A stretch of 64,000 nt of DNA from CAYHMW01 sp964357925 (GTDB lineage: Bacteria > Patescibacteriota > Microgenomatia > UBA8517). Both the position numbers and the translations under genes were made by a program. The notes under the pieces are model-generated. The model was given only the letters and a program-made list of their open reading frames with translations, had not been told where the DNA came from and did not search any database. Shown here piece by piece: positions 1 through 8,813 of the stretch (the stretch's first letter is position 1; each line of letters opens with the position of its first letter). The stretch spans positions 1-64,000 of the forward strand of contig CAYHMW010000003.1 of NCBI GenBank assembly GCA_964357925.1, read 5' to 3'.

Positions 1-82
1 ACTTGCTCTGTGCCCGAGTTAGTGTCGTTATAAAGAGAGCCATAAACAGTAGGCAAGCTAACCAGAATCCAATCTTCTTCAT
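1..82 (-). CDS. Partial exported protein (signal peptide only)
   Basis: An ATG on the minus strand at 82 opens a frame that runs off the left edge, giving 27 residues. It starts MKKIGFWLACLLF and continues hydrophobic to LTRAQSK: a short basic N-region, a hydrophobic core and a plausible signal peptidase I site after RA or AQ. A CGGGA sequence just before the ATG could be a ribosome binding site. The gene is divergent from sodA, with about 24 bp between the two starts. The mature protein lies outside the window, so no function can be given. Chance origin is possible, but the signal-peptide pattern is convincing. Confidence 0.55.
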   Translation of the reverse strand, partial: MKKIGFWLACLLFMALFITTLTRAQSK

Positions 83-106
83 GGTCCCGATATGTTACCA
101 TAGCCT

Positions 107-724
107 ATGCACACCCTTCCCAAACTCTCCTATGACTACAATGCCCTTGAGCCTTTCATCGACGAGCGCACCATGGAGATCCATCATGGTAAGCACCATC
201 AAGCCTATGTCGACAAATTAAATGCTGCCTTAGAAGGCCATGACGATCTTGCCCAAAAAACGATTGAAGAATTGTTATCTGATATTAATAACGTCCCTGA
301 GAGTATTCGCCAAGCTGTGATTAATAATGGGGGAGGCCACGCAAACCACTCGCTCTTCTGGGAAATTCTACAACCAGCCGATGAAGATACCGTGCCCAAA
401 GGAGAACTATCTCTAGAATTAAAAAAGACTTTCGGCAGTTTTGAAGACTTTCAGGAAGAATTTACTTCAAAAGCCATGAATGTTTTTGGGTCAGGTTGGG
501 TTTTCCTAATTATGGATGAGACTAGAAAGCTTAAAATTAAAAGGCATTCATTTCAAAACTCACCACTTATGCACGGCAACACCCCAATTCTGGGGCTCGA
601 CGTATGGGAACATGCCTATTACTTAAAATACCAAAACCGCCGCGCAGACTACATCGAAGCCTGGTGGAATGTAGTTAGTTGGGATAAAGTCAACGAACTG
701 TTTACTTCCCTAAAAACTTCTTAA
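107..724 (+). CDS. sodA: Superoxide dismutase, Mn-type
   Basis: Disproportionates superoxide to oxygen and hydrogen peroxide in the cytoplasm. The 205-residue length is typical of Fe/Mn SODs. The expected metal ligands are visible: H26 (in HHGKHH), H81 (ANHSLFW), D165 and H169 (LDVWEHAYY). The second-shell Gln sits at Q150 in SFQNSPL, where Mn enzymes carry it, and the helix reads GGGHANH rather than the Fe-type pattern with its own Gln; Mn or cambialistic use is therefore inferred. No signal peptide. Its end overlaps the convergent gene on the other strand by 23 bp. Its presence suggests exposure to oxygen, in line with the copper and disulfide genes at the other end of the window. Confidence 0.95.
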   Translation: MHTLPKLSYDYNALEPFIDERTMEIHHGKHHQAYVDKLNAALEGHDDLAQKTIEELLSDINNVPESIRQAVINNGGGHANHSLFWEILQPADEDTVPKGELSLELKKTFGSFEDFQEEFTSKAMNVFGSGWVFLIMDETRKLKIKRHSFQNSPLMHGNTPILGLDVWEHAYYLKYQNRRADYIEAWWNVVSWDKVNELFTSLKTS

Positions 725-1109
725 CAGTAGTCACTACATGACTAGCGTCTGGCTCAAGTGCTTTTGCAAAGCTCATGCCCAAAGCAATGGCCACGGCAAA
801 GGTCAAGCCATTCGCAATCGCTGAGATTATCGTCCTCCCAATACCAAGATAATCTAGGATAACGAGTGCCAAGACACCCTTCCCCCCCACATCACTCATT
901 GATCCCAGTGTGGCAATTGCTTGATCATCTGCCTTAGTATTTTTGAGATTAAACCTACGCACAAGCCTTTCAGCAATTCCCAATAAATACTTACCGATGT
1001 ACCAAATAATAAGAGCAAGGATTAGTTTTGGAAGGATCCCAAGCATATTGACAGCCAACTCCTCGAGGGCAGCAACAATTACACTAACGCCAAGTGTTTC
1101 TCCAATCAT
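702..1109 (-). CDS. Small membrane protein with MscS-type conserved TM helix
   Basis: A 135-residue protein with two or three hydrophobic segments (about residues 22-46, 76-92 and 95-112). The segment LPKLILALIIWYIGKYL followed by a basic RLVRRF stretch resembles the conserved TM-helix repeat found in MscS-related proteins, but the beta domain of a real channel is absent. It may form a small membrane complex; function unknown. The start at 1109 is backed by a strong GGAGGTGAT Shine-Dalgarno sequence about 10 bp upstream. Convergent with sodA and divergent from truB. Confidence 0.75.
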   Translation of the reverse strand: MIGETLGVSVIVAALEELAVNMLGILPKLILALIIWYIGKYLLGIAERLVRRFNLKNTKADDQAIATLGSMSDVGGKGVLALVILDYLGIGRTIISAIANGLTFAVAIALGMSFAKALEPDASHVVTTVKKFLGK

Positions 1110-1144
1110 TTAAATATCACCTCCATATATAATCATACTACTAC

Positions 1145-1825
1145 ATGTTTCTTTTGATAAACAAACCTAAGGGAATTACTTCCCATGATGTAATTTATAA
1201 ACTGAGAAAAATTACAGGCATCAAAAAAATTGGCCATGCAGGGACGCTTGATCCGAATGCGACGGGCCTTCTAATTGTTGGCGTTGGGCGAGAAAGCACC
1301 AAACAGTTGGGTGAGCTAACCACCAAAACCAAAAAAACTTACATCGCAGATATATTTTTAGGTGAAGAGCGCGATACAGATGACGCCGAAGGCAAAACAA
1401 CAATGATATATGAAGTTGCATCGCCCCCAAGCCTTGAAACAGTTAATAAAACTCTCACCAAGTTCACGGGTCAACAAAGTCAAACCCCACCCTCTTATTC
1501 AGCAATCAAAATAAAAGGCAGAAAATCGTACGATCTTGCTAGAAAAGGCAAGTCATTCAAACTCGAACCAAGAACCGTCATGATCTACAAAAACAAATTG
1601 CTCTCCTATGATTACCCAATTCTTAAAGTTGAATTTGAGGTAGGGAGTGGAACATATATAAGATCTCTTGCAAAGGATATTGGCAGTGTGCTTGGGACTG
1701 GAGGCTATCTTAAAGAGCTACAAAGGACTAAAATTAGTAGCCACAGTGTGGGAGATGCTCACAAGCTTGAAGATTTAACTCCTGAAAATTGGCAAAGTTT
1801 TGCAGTGAATTATGAATATTATTAA
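1145..1825 (+). CDS. truB: tRNA pseudouridine(55) synthase
   Basis: Converts U55 of the tRNA T-loop to pseudouridine. The catalytic motif GHAGTLDPNATGLL contains the nucleophile D36, followed by the family pattern GVGRESTKQL. At 226 residues it has the catalytic domain but no C-terminal PUA domain, as in short bacterial forms. A TATAAT lies 11 bp before the ATG, so the transcript would carry only a few untranslated bases. Its end overlaps uppP by 14 bp, pointing to co-transcription. Confidence 0.95.
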   Translation: MFLLINKPKGITSHDVIYKLRKITGIKKIGHAGTLDPNATGLLIVGVGRESTKQLGELTTKTKKTYIADIFLGEERDTDDAEGKTTMIYEVASPPSLETVNKTLTKFTGQQSQTPPSYSAIKIKGRKSYDLARKGKSFKLEPRTVMIYKNKLLSYDYPILKVEFEVGSGTYIRSLAKDIGSVLGTGGYLKELQRTKISSHSVGDAHKLEDLTPENWQSFAVNYEYY

Positions 1826-2555
1826 CGCTTTTTTATTGGGTTTAATCCAAGGGCTCACAGAATTCCTTCCCATTAGCTCGTCTGCGCACCTTGTCATAGC
1901 TCAACACTTAATGGATTTTGACCAGCCTGGCGTCCTGTTTGACGTAGTGCTTCATGCAGCAACTAGTCTGGCGGTAATTATATATTTTCGAGAAACCATT
2001 TTTAATTCTTCAAGAGAGGAAATAAAACTGCTAATTATTGGCATTATTCCGGCGGGAGTTTTAGGATTTTTGTTTCAGGATTTTTTCGAGGAATTATTTA
2101 GTGACATCTTTTTGGTTGGAGTAACATTAATTGTTACAGGCGCAATGAACTACTTCGTGGATCGTACTCAAGCTAGGCGAGGCCGAATCAACTCAATCGA
2201 TGCTTTTATAATAGGAGTTGCCCAGGCGATAGCTATCATCCCAGGTATTTCTCGATCCAGTGCAACAATTTTTGCAGGCACCTCTCTCGGAGTCGATAGA
2301 AAGAAAGTCGCTGAATATTCCTTTATACTTTCAGTTCCGACAATAATTGGCGCAAACGCACTACAGATATTCACTCATGGAGGGGGGAACGTTATACCTT
2401 TCTCTCAATATTTAGCAGGTTTTCTATCTGCATTCATAGTGGGTTTTGTCTCGATTAGTATCCTCTTGAGGCTATTAGTAGAGAAGAAATTCAAAATCTT
2501 TGCAGCATATGCTGTCATTCTTGGCGTACTTACTCTTGTATTACAACTGGGCTAA
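1812..2555 (+). CDS. uppP: Undecaprenyl-diphosphatase
   Basis: Integral membrane enzyme that dephosphorylates undecaprenyl pyrophosphate so the lipid carrier of cell-wall synthesis can be reused. The BacA-family signature is present: GLTEFLPISSSAHL near the N-terminus (E17) and GISRSSATI in the second half, in a 247-residue protein with about seven hydrophobic helices. It overlaps truB and is followed by a hairpin shared with the convergent dgkA. With dgkA, an L,D-transpeptidase and a PAP2 phosphatase nearby, it forms an envelope-lipid neighbourhood. Confidence 0.95.
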   Translation: MNIINAFLLGLIQGLTEFLPISSSAHLVIAQHLMDFDQPGVLFDVVLHAATSLAVIIYFRETIFNSSREEIKLLIIGIIPAGVLGFLFQDFFEELFSDIFLVGVTLIVTGAMNYFVDRTQARRGRINSIDAFIIGVAQAIAIIPGISRSSATIFAGTSLGVDRKKVAEYSFILSVPTIIGANALQIFTHGGGNVIPFSQYLAGFLSAFIVGFVSISILLRLLVEKKFKIFAAYAVILGVLTLVLQLG

Positions 2556-2564
2556 TCAGGTGCC

Positions 2565-2590
2565 AAGAGCTATTTTCCAAAATAGCTCTT
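2565..2590. terminator. Hairpin between convergent uppP and dgkA
   Basis: A perfect inverted repeat with 12-bp arms (AAGAGCTATTTT / AAAATAGCTCTT) and a two-base loop. It sits 9 bp after the uppP stop and covers the dgkA stop codon. Lying between convergent genes, it could end transcription from both sides, although the T-run is inside the arm rather than after it. Confidence 0.6.
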
Positions 2591-2948
2591 ACTGTAGAAG
2601 CTTCGGCAAAAATAATACTGTTCCAACAATAAGGGACCAAAAAGCAGCCATAAGCACAGCAGCAGCTGACACATCCTTTGCGATCTTAGCCTTTGGGTGA
2701 ATGTTGGGGCTCACAAGATCAACAATAGCCTCAAGGACAGTATTAATAAGTTCAAGAATGAGAACAAAAGCGATGGTAAATGATAAAAGTAACCACTCAT
2801 ACTTTGAAAATTCAAGGATCATTGCAAACACGAGGGCGGAAATCCCTATCGAAACATGAATCTGGAAATTTGGTTCATTGGAAACAGCCTCCTTTAGGCC
2901 AGCAAAAGCATATCCAAAACTTTCCTTGAGTGACCTTGTCCTACTCAT
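2589..2948 (-). CDS. dgkA: Diacylglycerol kinase / undecaprenol kinase family
   Basis: A 119-residue integral membrane kinase with three hydrophobic helices. It carries the DgkA family pattern ELINTVLEAIVDLV followed by AKIAKDVSAAAVL, containing the acidic and Asn residues that bind metal and nucleotide. Gram-positive members phosphorylate undecaprenol rather than diacylglycerol; with UppP and a PAP2 phosphatase adjacent, a lipid-carrier role is likely but inferred. Convergent with uppP, with which it shares a terminator hairpin. Confidence 0.9.
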   Translation of the reverse strand: MSRTRSLKESFGYAFAGLKEAVSNEPNFQIHVSIGISALVFAMILEFSKYEWLLLSFTIAFVLILELINTVLEAIVDLVSPNIHPKAKIAKDVSAAAVLMAAFWSLIVGTVLFLPKLLQ

Positions 2949-2955
2949 ATGTGTG

Positions 2956-2982
2956 TGTCATCCCGCACTGGATGCGGGATCT
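2956..2982. repeat. Dispersed palindromic repeat, copy 1
   Basis: A 27-bp element whose core ATCCCGCA..TGCGGGAT forms an 8-bp stem with a short loop. A second copy at 41722-41748 differs at one base (CTGG versus CTTG). Both lie just upstream of a start codon. It resembles short GC-rich palindromic elements scattered in many bacterial genomes. Confidence 0.8.
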
Positions 2983-3019
2983 ATCACAAATATTATACTT
3001 TCTGTGCTACGATTATTCC

Positions 3020-3712
3020 ATGAGACAACATTGGCCCTTAATTGCCCTCGCCACTCTAATAGTCATAAGTGTTGCTCTTATGCGAGTGTTGCCATCAAAT
3101 ATCTGGAATACCAGAAATAACCTAGACAAAGAGGTTGTCGCCTGCTCCACTAACGACTTTTCAGGTGATATTCTCAACAAAGAAACACTTGGTTTTTTTG
3201 AAGGCAAAAACCTGAAGCTTCCAGAGGCTGCGCTTGCGAAAGTCGAGGCCACTGATATTCTAGGCACGGCCAGTCCAGACGAAAAGTGGATTGAGGTAGA
3301 CCTTTCAGACCAAAAAATCAAAGCTTGGGATGGAACAGACTTGTTTTTGGAAAGTCTCGTTTCAACAGGCTACGGCCCTTTCAAAACTCCAACTGGCGAA
3401 TTTAGAATATGGATAAAGCTCAGAGCTACAAAAATGGAGGGTGGGTCGGGAAGCGGTTATTATTATCTGCCAAACGTTCCATATGTGATGTTTTTCGGCA
3501 ACAGCGAGATTCCTAATTATCGCGGGTATGGTCTCCATGGCACTTATTGGCACAATGACTTTGGTACTCCGAGAAGCCATGGCTGCGTCAATCTCCCGAC
3601 CAATATTGCAAAAGACTTATATTATTGGACAACCCCAACTCTTCTTGAGGGCAAAGGCACAGTTTATAGCGATGAAGGCAATATAGGCACCCGCATCGTC
3701 ATCCACGAATGA
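3020..3712 (+). CDS. L,D-transpeptidase (YkuD domain)
   Basis: Cross-links or modifies peptidoglycan outside the membrane through an active-site cysteine. The catalytic pattern is clear: YGLHGTYWHNDFG then SHGCVNLP, with Cys and His in place. The start at 3020 is chosen because MRQHWPLIALATLIVISVALM makes a good signal anchor, and an extended -10 (TGCTACGAT) ends 6 bp before the ATG; a longer frame from 2930 has no such support. The mature part has a linker of about 70 residues before the YkuD domain. The stop overlaps the next gene (ATGA). Confidence 0.9.
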   Translation: MRQHWPLIALATLIVISVALMRVLPSNIWNTRNNLDKEVVACSTNDFSGDILNKETLGFFEGKNLKLPEAALAKVEATDILGTASPDEKWIEVDLSDQKIKAWDGTDLFLESLVSTGYGPFKTPTGEFRIWIKLRATKMEGGSGSGYYYLPNVPYVMFFGNSEIPNYRGYGLHGTYWHNDFGTPRSHGCVNLPTNIAKDLYYWTTPTLLEGKGTVYSDEGNIGTRIVIHE

Positions 3713-4167
3713 ACCCTTCAATCATCACCTTCCTCGCCAGTTTCCTGATTTGGTTTCTTTTCGGAGGTCTCTTAATCCTTTGGTTAATCGACGGCAAAAT
3801 CAAAAAAGAGCAGGTACTACATGCCTTAATGGCAGTTCTTATAGCGTGGGTCGCGACACAAGTTGTAAAATCAATTTTCCCCACAGAAAGACCTTTTGAA
3901 AGAAACGGCAAAAACATACTAACTGTTACTGTTCCAGGTGATAATTCATTCCCAAGTAGTCACACAGCAATTGCTTTCGCCCTTTCGACAACAATCTGGC
4001 TTCATGACAAAAAAGTAGGAAGCGCTTTCTTTTTCTGCGCGTTGCTTATTGGATTGGGAAGAATTTTAGGAAATGTTCATTATCCACAGGACATCATGGG
4101 AGGTGGAATAATTGGTTTATGCACAGCATTTATAGTCGAGCGTATCCACTTTCCACTTGACTCTTAG
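3709..4167 (+). CDS. PAP2-family membrane phosphatase
   Basis: A 152-residue membrane phosphatase with all three acid-phosphatase motifs: K-x6-RP (KSIFPTERP), PSSHTA, and R-x5-H-x3-D (RILGNVHYPQD). The likely substrate is a lipid phosphate or undecaprenyl pyrophosphate, acting at the membrane face. It starts within the stop of the L,D-transpeptidase gene, so the two are probably translated together in an envelope operon. The exact substrate cannot be read from sequence. Confidence 0.9.
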   Translation: MNPSIITFLASFLIWFLFGGLLILWLIDGKIKKEQVLHALMAVLIAWVATQVVKSIFPTERPFERNGKNILTVTVPGDNSFPSSHTAIAFALSTTIWLHDKKVGSAFFFCALLIGLGRILGNVHYPQDIMGGGIIGLCTAFIVERIHFPLDS

Positions 4168-4198
4168 CACTTAAGATTATAGACTGCCAAGATAATAA

Positions 4199-6631
4199 AT
4201 GGATAAAGAACAATCTGTCATTAGAACACTCCCAATCGTTGCAGTGCGCGGCACTGTAGTCTTTCCCCATACTGACACGATACTAAGTTTTGGTAGACCA
4301 AAATCAGTGGCAGCAGTCAACGCTTCATTTCAGGAAAACAGAGTTATTGCAATTTTTACCCAAAAAAACAGTAAGACCGGTGACCCTGACACAAGTGAAC
4401 TTTATAGAATTGGGACTTTAGCGACCATTACTCAGATCATGACAACTGAGGGTGAAATCCATGCAATGGTCAAAGGCCAAGCACGGGTGGAATTGCAGGA
4501 TATCTTAACAAGCGATCCTTATATCATGGGGAGGGTTAGAGAAATTACAGAAACAGAAACCACTGGATCGGAGGTTGAAGCCCTTCACAAAAGTCTAAAT
4601 GAGCTCTTCAAAAAAGTTGTCAATTTAGGCAAAGATGTTGATGTTACAGTTGTTATGCGAATATTAAGTAATCCTCGTGATCCAGTCGAGTTAGCAGATT
4701 CAGTTTCCTCATTACTTGATATCAAGACAAAAGAAAAACAAAAACTCCTCGAAACCTTTTCAGTAAAAGAAAGGTTGAAAAAAGTACTGAGTCTCATGGT
4801 ACACGAAGTTAATGTGCTTGATCTTGAGCGTTCAATTTCCATGAAGACTCAAAAAAGGTTCGAAGATCAGATGAGGAAAGCGATGTTAAGAGAGAAGAAA
4901 AGGACTATTGAAGCAGAACTGGGAGAAGACGATGAGAATGGAGATGGAGACGAAATTACCTCAATGAGAAAGAAAATAAAAAAGGCTGGTATGCCCAAGG
5001 AAACCAAAAAGAAAGCGCTCAAAGAACTTAAAAAACTAACACAACTAAGTCAGCATAATCCTGAAGGTGGCTACATTAGGAATTATTTAGATTGGCTTGT
5101 AGAAATCCCATGGTATTCATCGAAAGTTAAAGATGTCTCAGTTGGAGGTGCAGCCAAAATTCTCGACACCGATCACTACGGCCTTGAAAAAGCAAAAGAG
5201 AGAATTCTTGAATACCTCGCAGTAATGAAACTTAAGGCAGAAGCCGAGAAGGGGAAAAGAAGAGGAGAAAAATCAAGCCACCCCACAATTTTATGTTTTG
5301 TTGGTCCTCCCGGTGTTGGAAAAACTTCCATAGGTAAATCAATTGCCAAAGCACTCGATCGAAAATTTGTACGAGTATCCCTGGGAGGTATAAGGGATGA
5401 AGCAGAAATGCGTGGCCACAGGCGTACATACGTGGGTGCAATGCCCGGCCGCATTATTCAAAGTATAAAGACTGCAGGCGCGAAAAACCCAGTCTTCATG
5501 CTTGATGAGATCGACAAACTGGGTTCAGATTACAGAGGCGACCCGAGTTCAGCACTTCTTGAGATTCTCGATCCAGAACAAAACAAAGAGTTCTCAGACC
5601 ATTATCTCGAGGTCCCATATGACCTTTCGGAGGTGACATTCATCTGTACAGCCAATGTACTCGACACTATCCCGGCTCCTCTCAAAGACAGAATGGAAAT
5701 CATCAAATTCGCGGGCTACATCGAAGACGAAAAGTTCCATATTGGTAAAATCTACCTCTGGCCGAAGCAGCTTGAAGCGCATGGCCTAAAAGATAGAAAT
5801 CTGAGAATTTCTGATCGTGCGCTTCGTTTTATAGTCAAGCACTATACAAGAGAAGCTGGGGTTCGCGAACTAGAAAGAAGTCTAGCAACCATACTAAGAA
5901 AAATTGCACGGCTGGTAGCTGAAGAGAAAAAATACCCGAAAACTATTGAAAACAAAAATGTAATTAAATTCCTTGGACCAATTAAGTTCAGGTCTCAAAT
6001 TGCAGAAACCAAAAACGAAACGGGCATGGCAACAGGCCTTGCTTATACTCCAACAGGCGGCGACATCTTATTTATTGAGGTAGCTCTCATGCCGGGAGCA
6101 GGGAAACTAACCCTTACAGGCAAATTGGGCACTGTGATGAAAGAGTCTGCAAAAGCAGCATTTACTTGGACAAAATCTCACTGGGCAGAGTTAGGTCTTC
6201 CAGAAGGCTTTGGTAAAGGGATTGATGTCCACATCCACGTTCCCGAAGGTGCAACTCCAAAGGATGGCCCATCAGCAGGAGTATCAATCTCAACAGCTTT
6301 AGTCTCGGCACTCACTGGCATCCCAGTTAGGCGAGATGTTGCCATGACTGGCGAAGTTACGCTAAGAGGTAGGGTTTTGGAAATTGGCGGAGTAAAAGAG
6401 AAGGTTATTGCAGCCCACAGGGCAGGTATTAAAACAGTCATCCTTCCAAGGGATAACAATAAAGATCTTGAAGATATTCCTCTAAATGTTAAAAAAGACT
6501 TGAAGTTTGTTTTCGCAGAGCACTTACATGATGTGCTCGGGACAGCTCTGACTAGCTGGCCAATCACAAAAATATCACGCCGCAAAGGAAAAAGTACAAA
6601 AGAAGCCTCCTTCCTCACCACCTCAGCTTGA
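4199..6631 (+). CDS. lon: ATP-dependent protease Lon
   Basis: An 810-residue cytoplasmic AAA+ serine protease for damaged and regulatory proteins. Domain order is standard: N-terminal substrate domain (about 1-210), coiled coil and helical region, AAA+ module with Walker A GPPGVGKT and Walker B VFMLDEIDK, then the protease domain with the catalytic Ser in DGPSAGVS and the Lys in KEKVIAAHRAG. No CIRCE-type operator is seen upstream; heat-shock control is not evident. The N-terminal LPIVAVRGTVVFPH matches the family start. Confidence 0.97.
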   Translation: MDKEQSVIRTLPIVAVRGTVVFPHTDTILSFGRPKSVAAVNASFQENRVIAIFTQKNSKTGDPDTSELYRIGTLATITQIMTTEGEIHAMVKGQARVELQDILTSDPYIMGRVREITETETTGSEVEALHKSLNELFKKVVNLGKDVDVTVVMRILSNPRDPVELADSVSSLLDIKTKEKQKLLETFSVKERLKKVLSLMVHEVNVLDLERSISMKTQKRFEDQMRKAMLREKKRTIEAELGEDDENGDGDEITSMRKKIKKAGMPKETKKKALKELKKLTQLSQHNPEGGYIRNYLDWLVEIPWYSSKVKDVSVGGAAKILDTDHYGLEKAKERILEYLAVMKLKAEAEKGKRRGEKSSHPTILCFVGPPGVGKTSIGKSIAKALDRKFVRVSLGGIRDEAEMRGHRRTYVGAMPGRIIQSIKTAGAKNPVFMLDEIDKLGSDYRGDPSSALLEILDPEQNKEFSDHYLEVPYDLSEVTFICTANVLDTIPAPLKDRMEIIKFAGYIEDEKFHIGKIYLWPKQLEAHGLKDRNLRISDRALRFIVKHYTREAGVRELERSLATILRKIARLVAEEKKYPKTIENKNVIKFLGPIKFRSQIAETKNETGMATGLAYTPTGGDILFIEVALMPGAGKLTLTGKLGTVMKESAKAAFTWTKSHWAELGLPEGFGKGIDVHIHVPEGATPKDGPSAGVSISTALVSALTGIPVRRDVAMTGEVTLRGRVLEIGGVKEKVIAAHRAGIKTVILPRDNNKDLEDIPLNVKKDLKFVFAEHLHDVLGTALTSWPITKISRRKGKSTKEASFLTTSA

Positions 6632-6687
6632 ATTAAATCCTATAATAAGCTACACTTCCTTCTCAAGCGTTGAGGAGGATCAAAGGA

Positions 6688-6906
6688 ATGAAAGAACCCG
6701 ATCATGTTTTGTTACGCATGTCGTATCAAGGTGAAGAGCCAGTAGTTTGTGAAGAACAATCAGGAGGTTACCTTTCATCTCAGGTCATGCCAGTCCGGGA
6801 ATTGATTATCAATATTCTCGGTCGAGAAGGAAGAATCGCCACCAGAATCAGCTTTAAGGTCGCTAGCCAATATTCTGAACTCAGGCTCCATTTAATAAAC
6901 AATTAA
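6688..6906 (+). CDS. Hypothetical protein, 72 aa
   Basis: Starts MKEPDHVLLRMSYQG. The ATG at 6688 is preceded by GGAGG at a spacing of 9 bp, a strong ribosome binding site; an upstream frame from 6670 is less likely. The protein is soluble, without Cys pairs or membrane segments, and I recognise no family. It is followed directly by a hairpin shared with the convergent ABC operon. Confidence 0.6.
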   Translation: MKEPDHVLLRMSYQGEEPVVCEEQSGGYLSSQVMPVRELIINILGREGRIATRISFKVASQYSELRLHLINN

Positions 6907-6939
6907 AAAAACCCGGAAAAGCCTAAGCTCGTCCGGGTT
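6903..6939 (-). terminator. Intrinsic terminator of the ABC/phosphorylase operon
   Basis: Stem AACCCGG/CCGGGTT with a 16-base loop. Read on the minus strand the stem is followed by a T-run, placing an intrinsic terminator about 10 bp after the last gene of the operon. On the plus strand the T-run is missing, so it acts mainly for the minus strand. Confidence 0.75.
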
Positions 6940-6948
6940 AAGGGAAAA

Positions 6949-7842
6949 TCACGAATTGAAATCGGTAGGGAATTGATGCATGCCTGTTAGCCTGTGTGCA
7001 TTACAGGAACACCCATTAATTCCATTGGTGAGAATCGTCTCAATTGCGCCAACCATCGTGGGTACTACATAAGTAGGGCACTCGAGATAAAACTCAGCCA
7101 TTGCACCTGGGGAGTCATCTCCCACCCAGTGCTCGCACACGCCCTCAGCATAGTTCGACACTATATTGAGTGATGCAAAGTGAATGCCAAGTTGCTTAAG
7201 GAGAACCACTTCATAGGCAAGTGTTTGTCCTACAATATGTCCTCCAAGTTGTCTGAAAGCTTCAATCTCAGCCGTAAACTCAAACCTGCCAGTTTTGGTG
7301 CAAACATAGACTCCACCGTTTGCCACATGGACAAACTTTGGCTCTGACGAAGCTTCCTGGAATAACGCACCGGATAGCACAGAGCAAAACGGATCCCTCA
7401 TCCGCGGATACGGATTGTCAGGATTAAGAACCGGCGGAAAATCCGACGGCATATACATGGGTATCAAGTCGTCTGTTATGACAACTGACCACGGTGGCAG
7501 AAGCTCGCCATTGTCAGGCCTTGCGATTCCACCGACTGACGCTTCAACAACCGCCCATTCAACTCCAGACTGCTGCAACACCCAAGCAACTTGTTTACTC
7601 CGCTCCCACGTGGGAATGCTTTTACCACTTGGGTCGCGCTGCCAACCATGCATTGTAAAATGCAATATTGGCTCATCGCCAATCATAAGAAAGTGTGGCG
7701 AAGCAGAAGTTCCAAACGGCGTCTCGAGAGGCTCAAGAAACTCGACTTTCTTAATCCTTGGATCTAAAAGTGGAAAATTGGCTGTCTCGGTACCCCAACT
7801 TCCAGACCCACCTATCCAAGCCCCTTTTGCCTTTATATTCAC
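6949..7842 (-). CDS. MTA/purine nucleoside phosphorylase-like protein
   Basis: A 297-residue member of the phosphorylase superfamily. The glycine-rich start GAWIGGSGSWG, the TPFGTSASP segment and the block VCTKTGRFEFTAEIEAF..QLGGHIVGQTL..EVVLLKQLGIHFASLNIVSNYAEG match methylthioadenosine/purine nucleoside phosphorylases. The start is a GTG at 7842: it overlaps the previous stop (GTGA) and has GGGGGG 6 bp upstream. A longer frame would give an odd Cys-rich N-terminus. It would split a nucleoside, or a related N-glycoside, into base and sugar phosphate. Last gene of an operon with an ABC importer, so the substrate is probably imported. Substrate unknown. Confidence 0.8.
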   Translation of the reverse strand: MNIKAKGAWIGGSGSWGTETANFPLLDPRIKKVEFLEPLETPFGTSASPHFLMIGDEPILHFTMHGWQRDPSGKSIPTWERSKQVAWVLQQSGVEWAVVEASVGGIARPDNGELLPPWSVVITDDLIPMYMPSDFPPVLNPDNPYPRMRDPFCSVLSGALFQEASSEPKFVHVANGGVYVCTKTGRFEFTAEIEAFRQLGGHIVGQTLAYEVVLLKQLGIHFASLNIVSNYAEGVCEHWVGDDSPGAMAEFYLECPTYVVPTMVGAIETILTNGINGCSCNAHRLTGMHQFPTDFNS

Positions 7843-8813
7843 AGTGCACCCCCCATAGCTGTAGTAAAAACAGTTGGAGCAACATGCAATGATGAAACAC
7901 AACTGCATTGATCTCCAGTTGGAATTGGCATTTCTTGAAGGAGGGTAAACTCCATTTCAAGTGCAGCCGTAGCGAAATTTCCAAGGTAAAGCCGATACAA
8001 AGATTCAATTATCGACTCTTCCATTGGCAGTCCCTGAGCAACGTTTGCAACCATATGGTAATAGACCACATGTATGCCAAGGAGTCTTGCCAACACAGGA
8101 TTAATGCAATCCCCATGTAAGCTCACAACCGCTGGACCAGGATGCATAATCGATATCATCCTATTTAACGTATTCCACATCATTATGTCGTAGTTGGTCT
8201 CGAAAGTGATTCCATCGGGGACGATAAGCGCGACACTAGCATCTCGCGTAGTATGTAGTCGCCTTAGTAGACCTTTCTGGACCTGCAATTTTGCGGCAGA
8301 TTCAAGCATTTGTGCCAAATCTGTGCAAAATGGATCCTCAAGAGTCAAATCAAACCGTGGCCACGCAGACTCAAATTCCGTTCCCGGCAATCCTCGATGC
8401 CGTGGAGACGTGCGAAAACTCCAAGGGAGCACAATGTCTCCGGGGAGAATCTTGTCACTCCCCTCACGCCAATCAGCAATCCCAGATGTTCCTCCGATTA
8501 GAAGTACCCGAACACCAGCTTTCCAAAGAATCCAGAACATCTTGTTCATGGAATTTCCATCATCCCAGTCCTTCCCAAGCTCCATCCCATACGAAGGGAT
8601 TCTAATCACGCTTTTGGCTTCTTGTGTGAGAAAATGCTGGACAATGGGCCCAATCCCGTATGGGGTATCCGGGCGATGATCAGCCAAATGAATCCATCCG
8701 CGTCTTACATAGTCTGCGGCAACCTCCTGATAGGATAATCCCCAAAGTGGGCTTCCAGTCAGCGTTGCAAAGTCTGCCTTTGGTCCGTTATAGACCATAT
8801 TAGCGTGTTCCAT
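7839..8813 (-). CDS. Second phosphorylase-superfamily protein (divergent paralogue)
   Basis: A 324-residue protein in the same fold family as the next gene. VLLIGGTSGIADW, PGDIVLPWSFRT and the later block TFETNYDIMMWNTLNRM..HPGPAVVSLHGDCINPVLARLLGIHVVYYHMVANVAQG align in order with MTAP-type enzymes. Several active-site segments are altered (FETNYD where FEFTAE is expected), so it may be a pseudo-enzyme partner or act on a different base. Tandem with its paralogue (4-bp GTGA overlap) and overlapping the permease by 14 bp; the pair could form a heteromer. This is inference. Confidence 0.7.
   Translation of the reverse strand: MEHANMVYNGPKADFATLTGSPLWGLSYQEVAADYVRRGWIHLADHRPDTPYGIGPIVQHFLTQEAKSVIRIPSYGMELGKDWDDGNSMNKMFWILWKAGVRVLLIGGTSGIADWREGSDKILPGDIVLPWSFRTSPRHRGLPGTEFESAWPRFDLTLEDPFCTDLAQMLESAAKLQVQKGLLRRLHTTRDASVALIVPDGITFETNYDIMMWNTLNRMISIMHPGPAVVSLHGDCINPVLARLLGIHVVYYHMVANVAQGLPMEESIIESLYRLYLGNFATAALEMEFTLLQEMPIPTGDQCSCVSSLHVAPTVFTTAMGGAL

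Noticed and set aside
4168..4198. CIRCE/HrcA operator before lon
   Set aside because: No inverted repeat of that type in the short region before the ATG.
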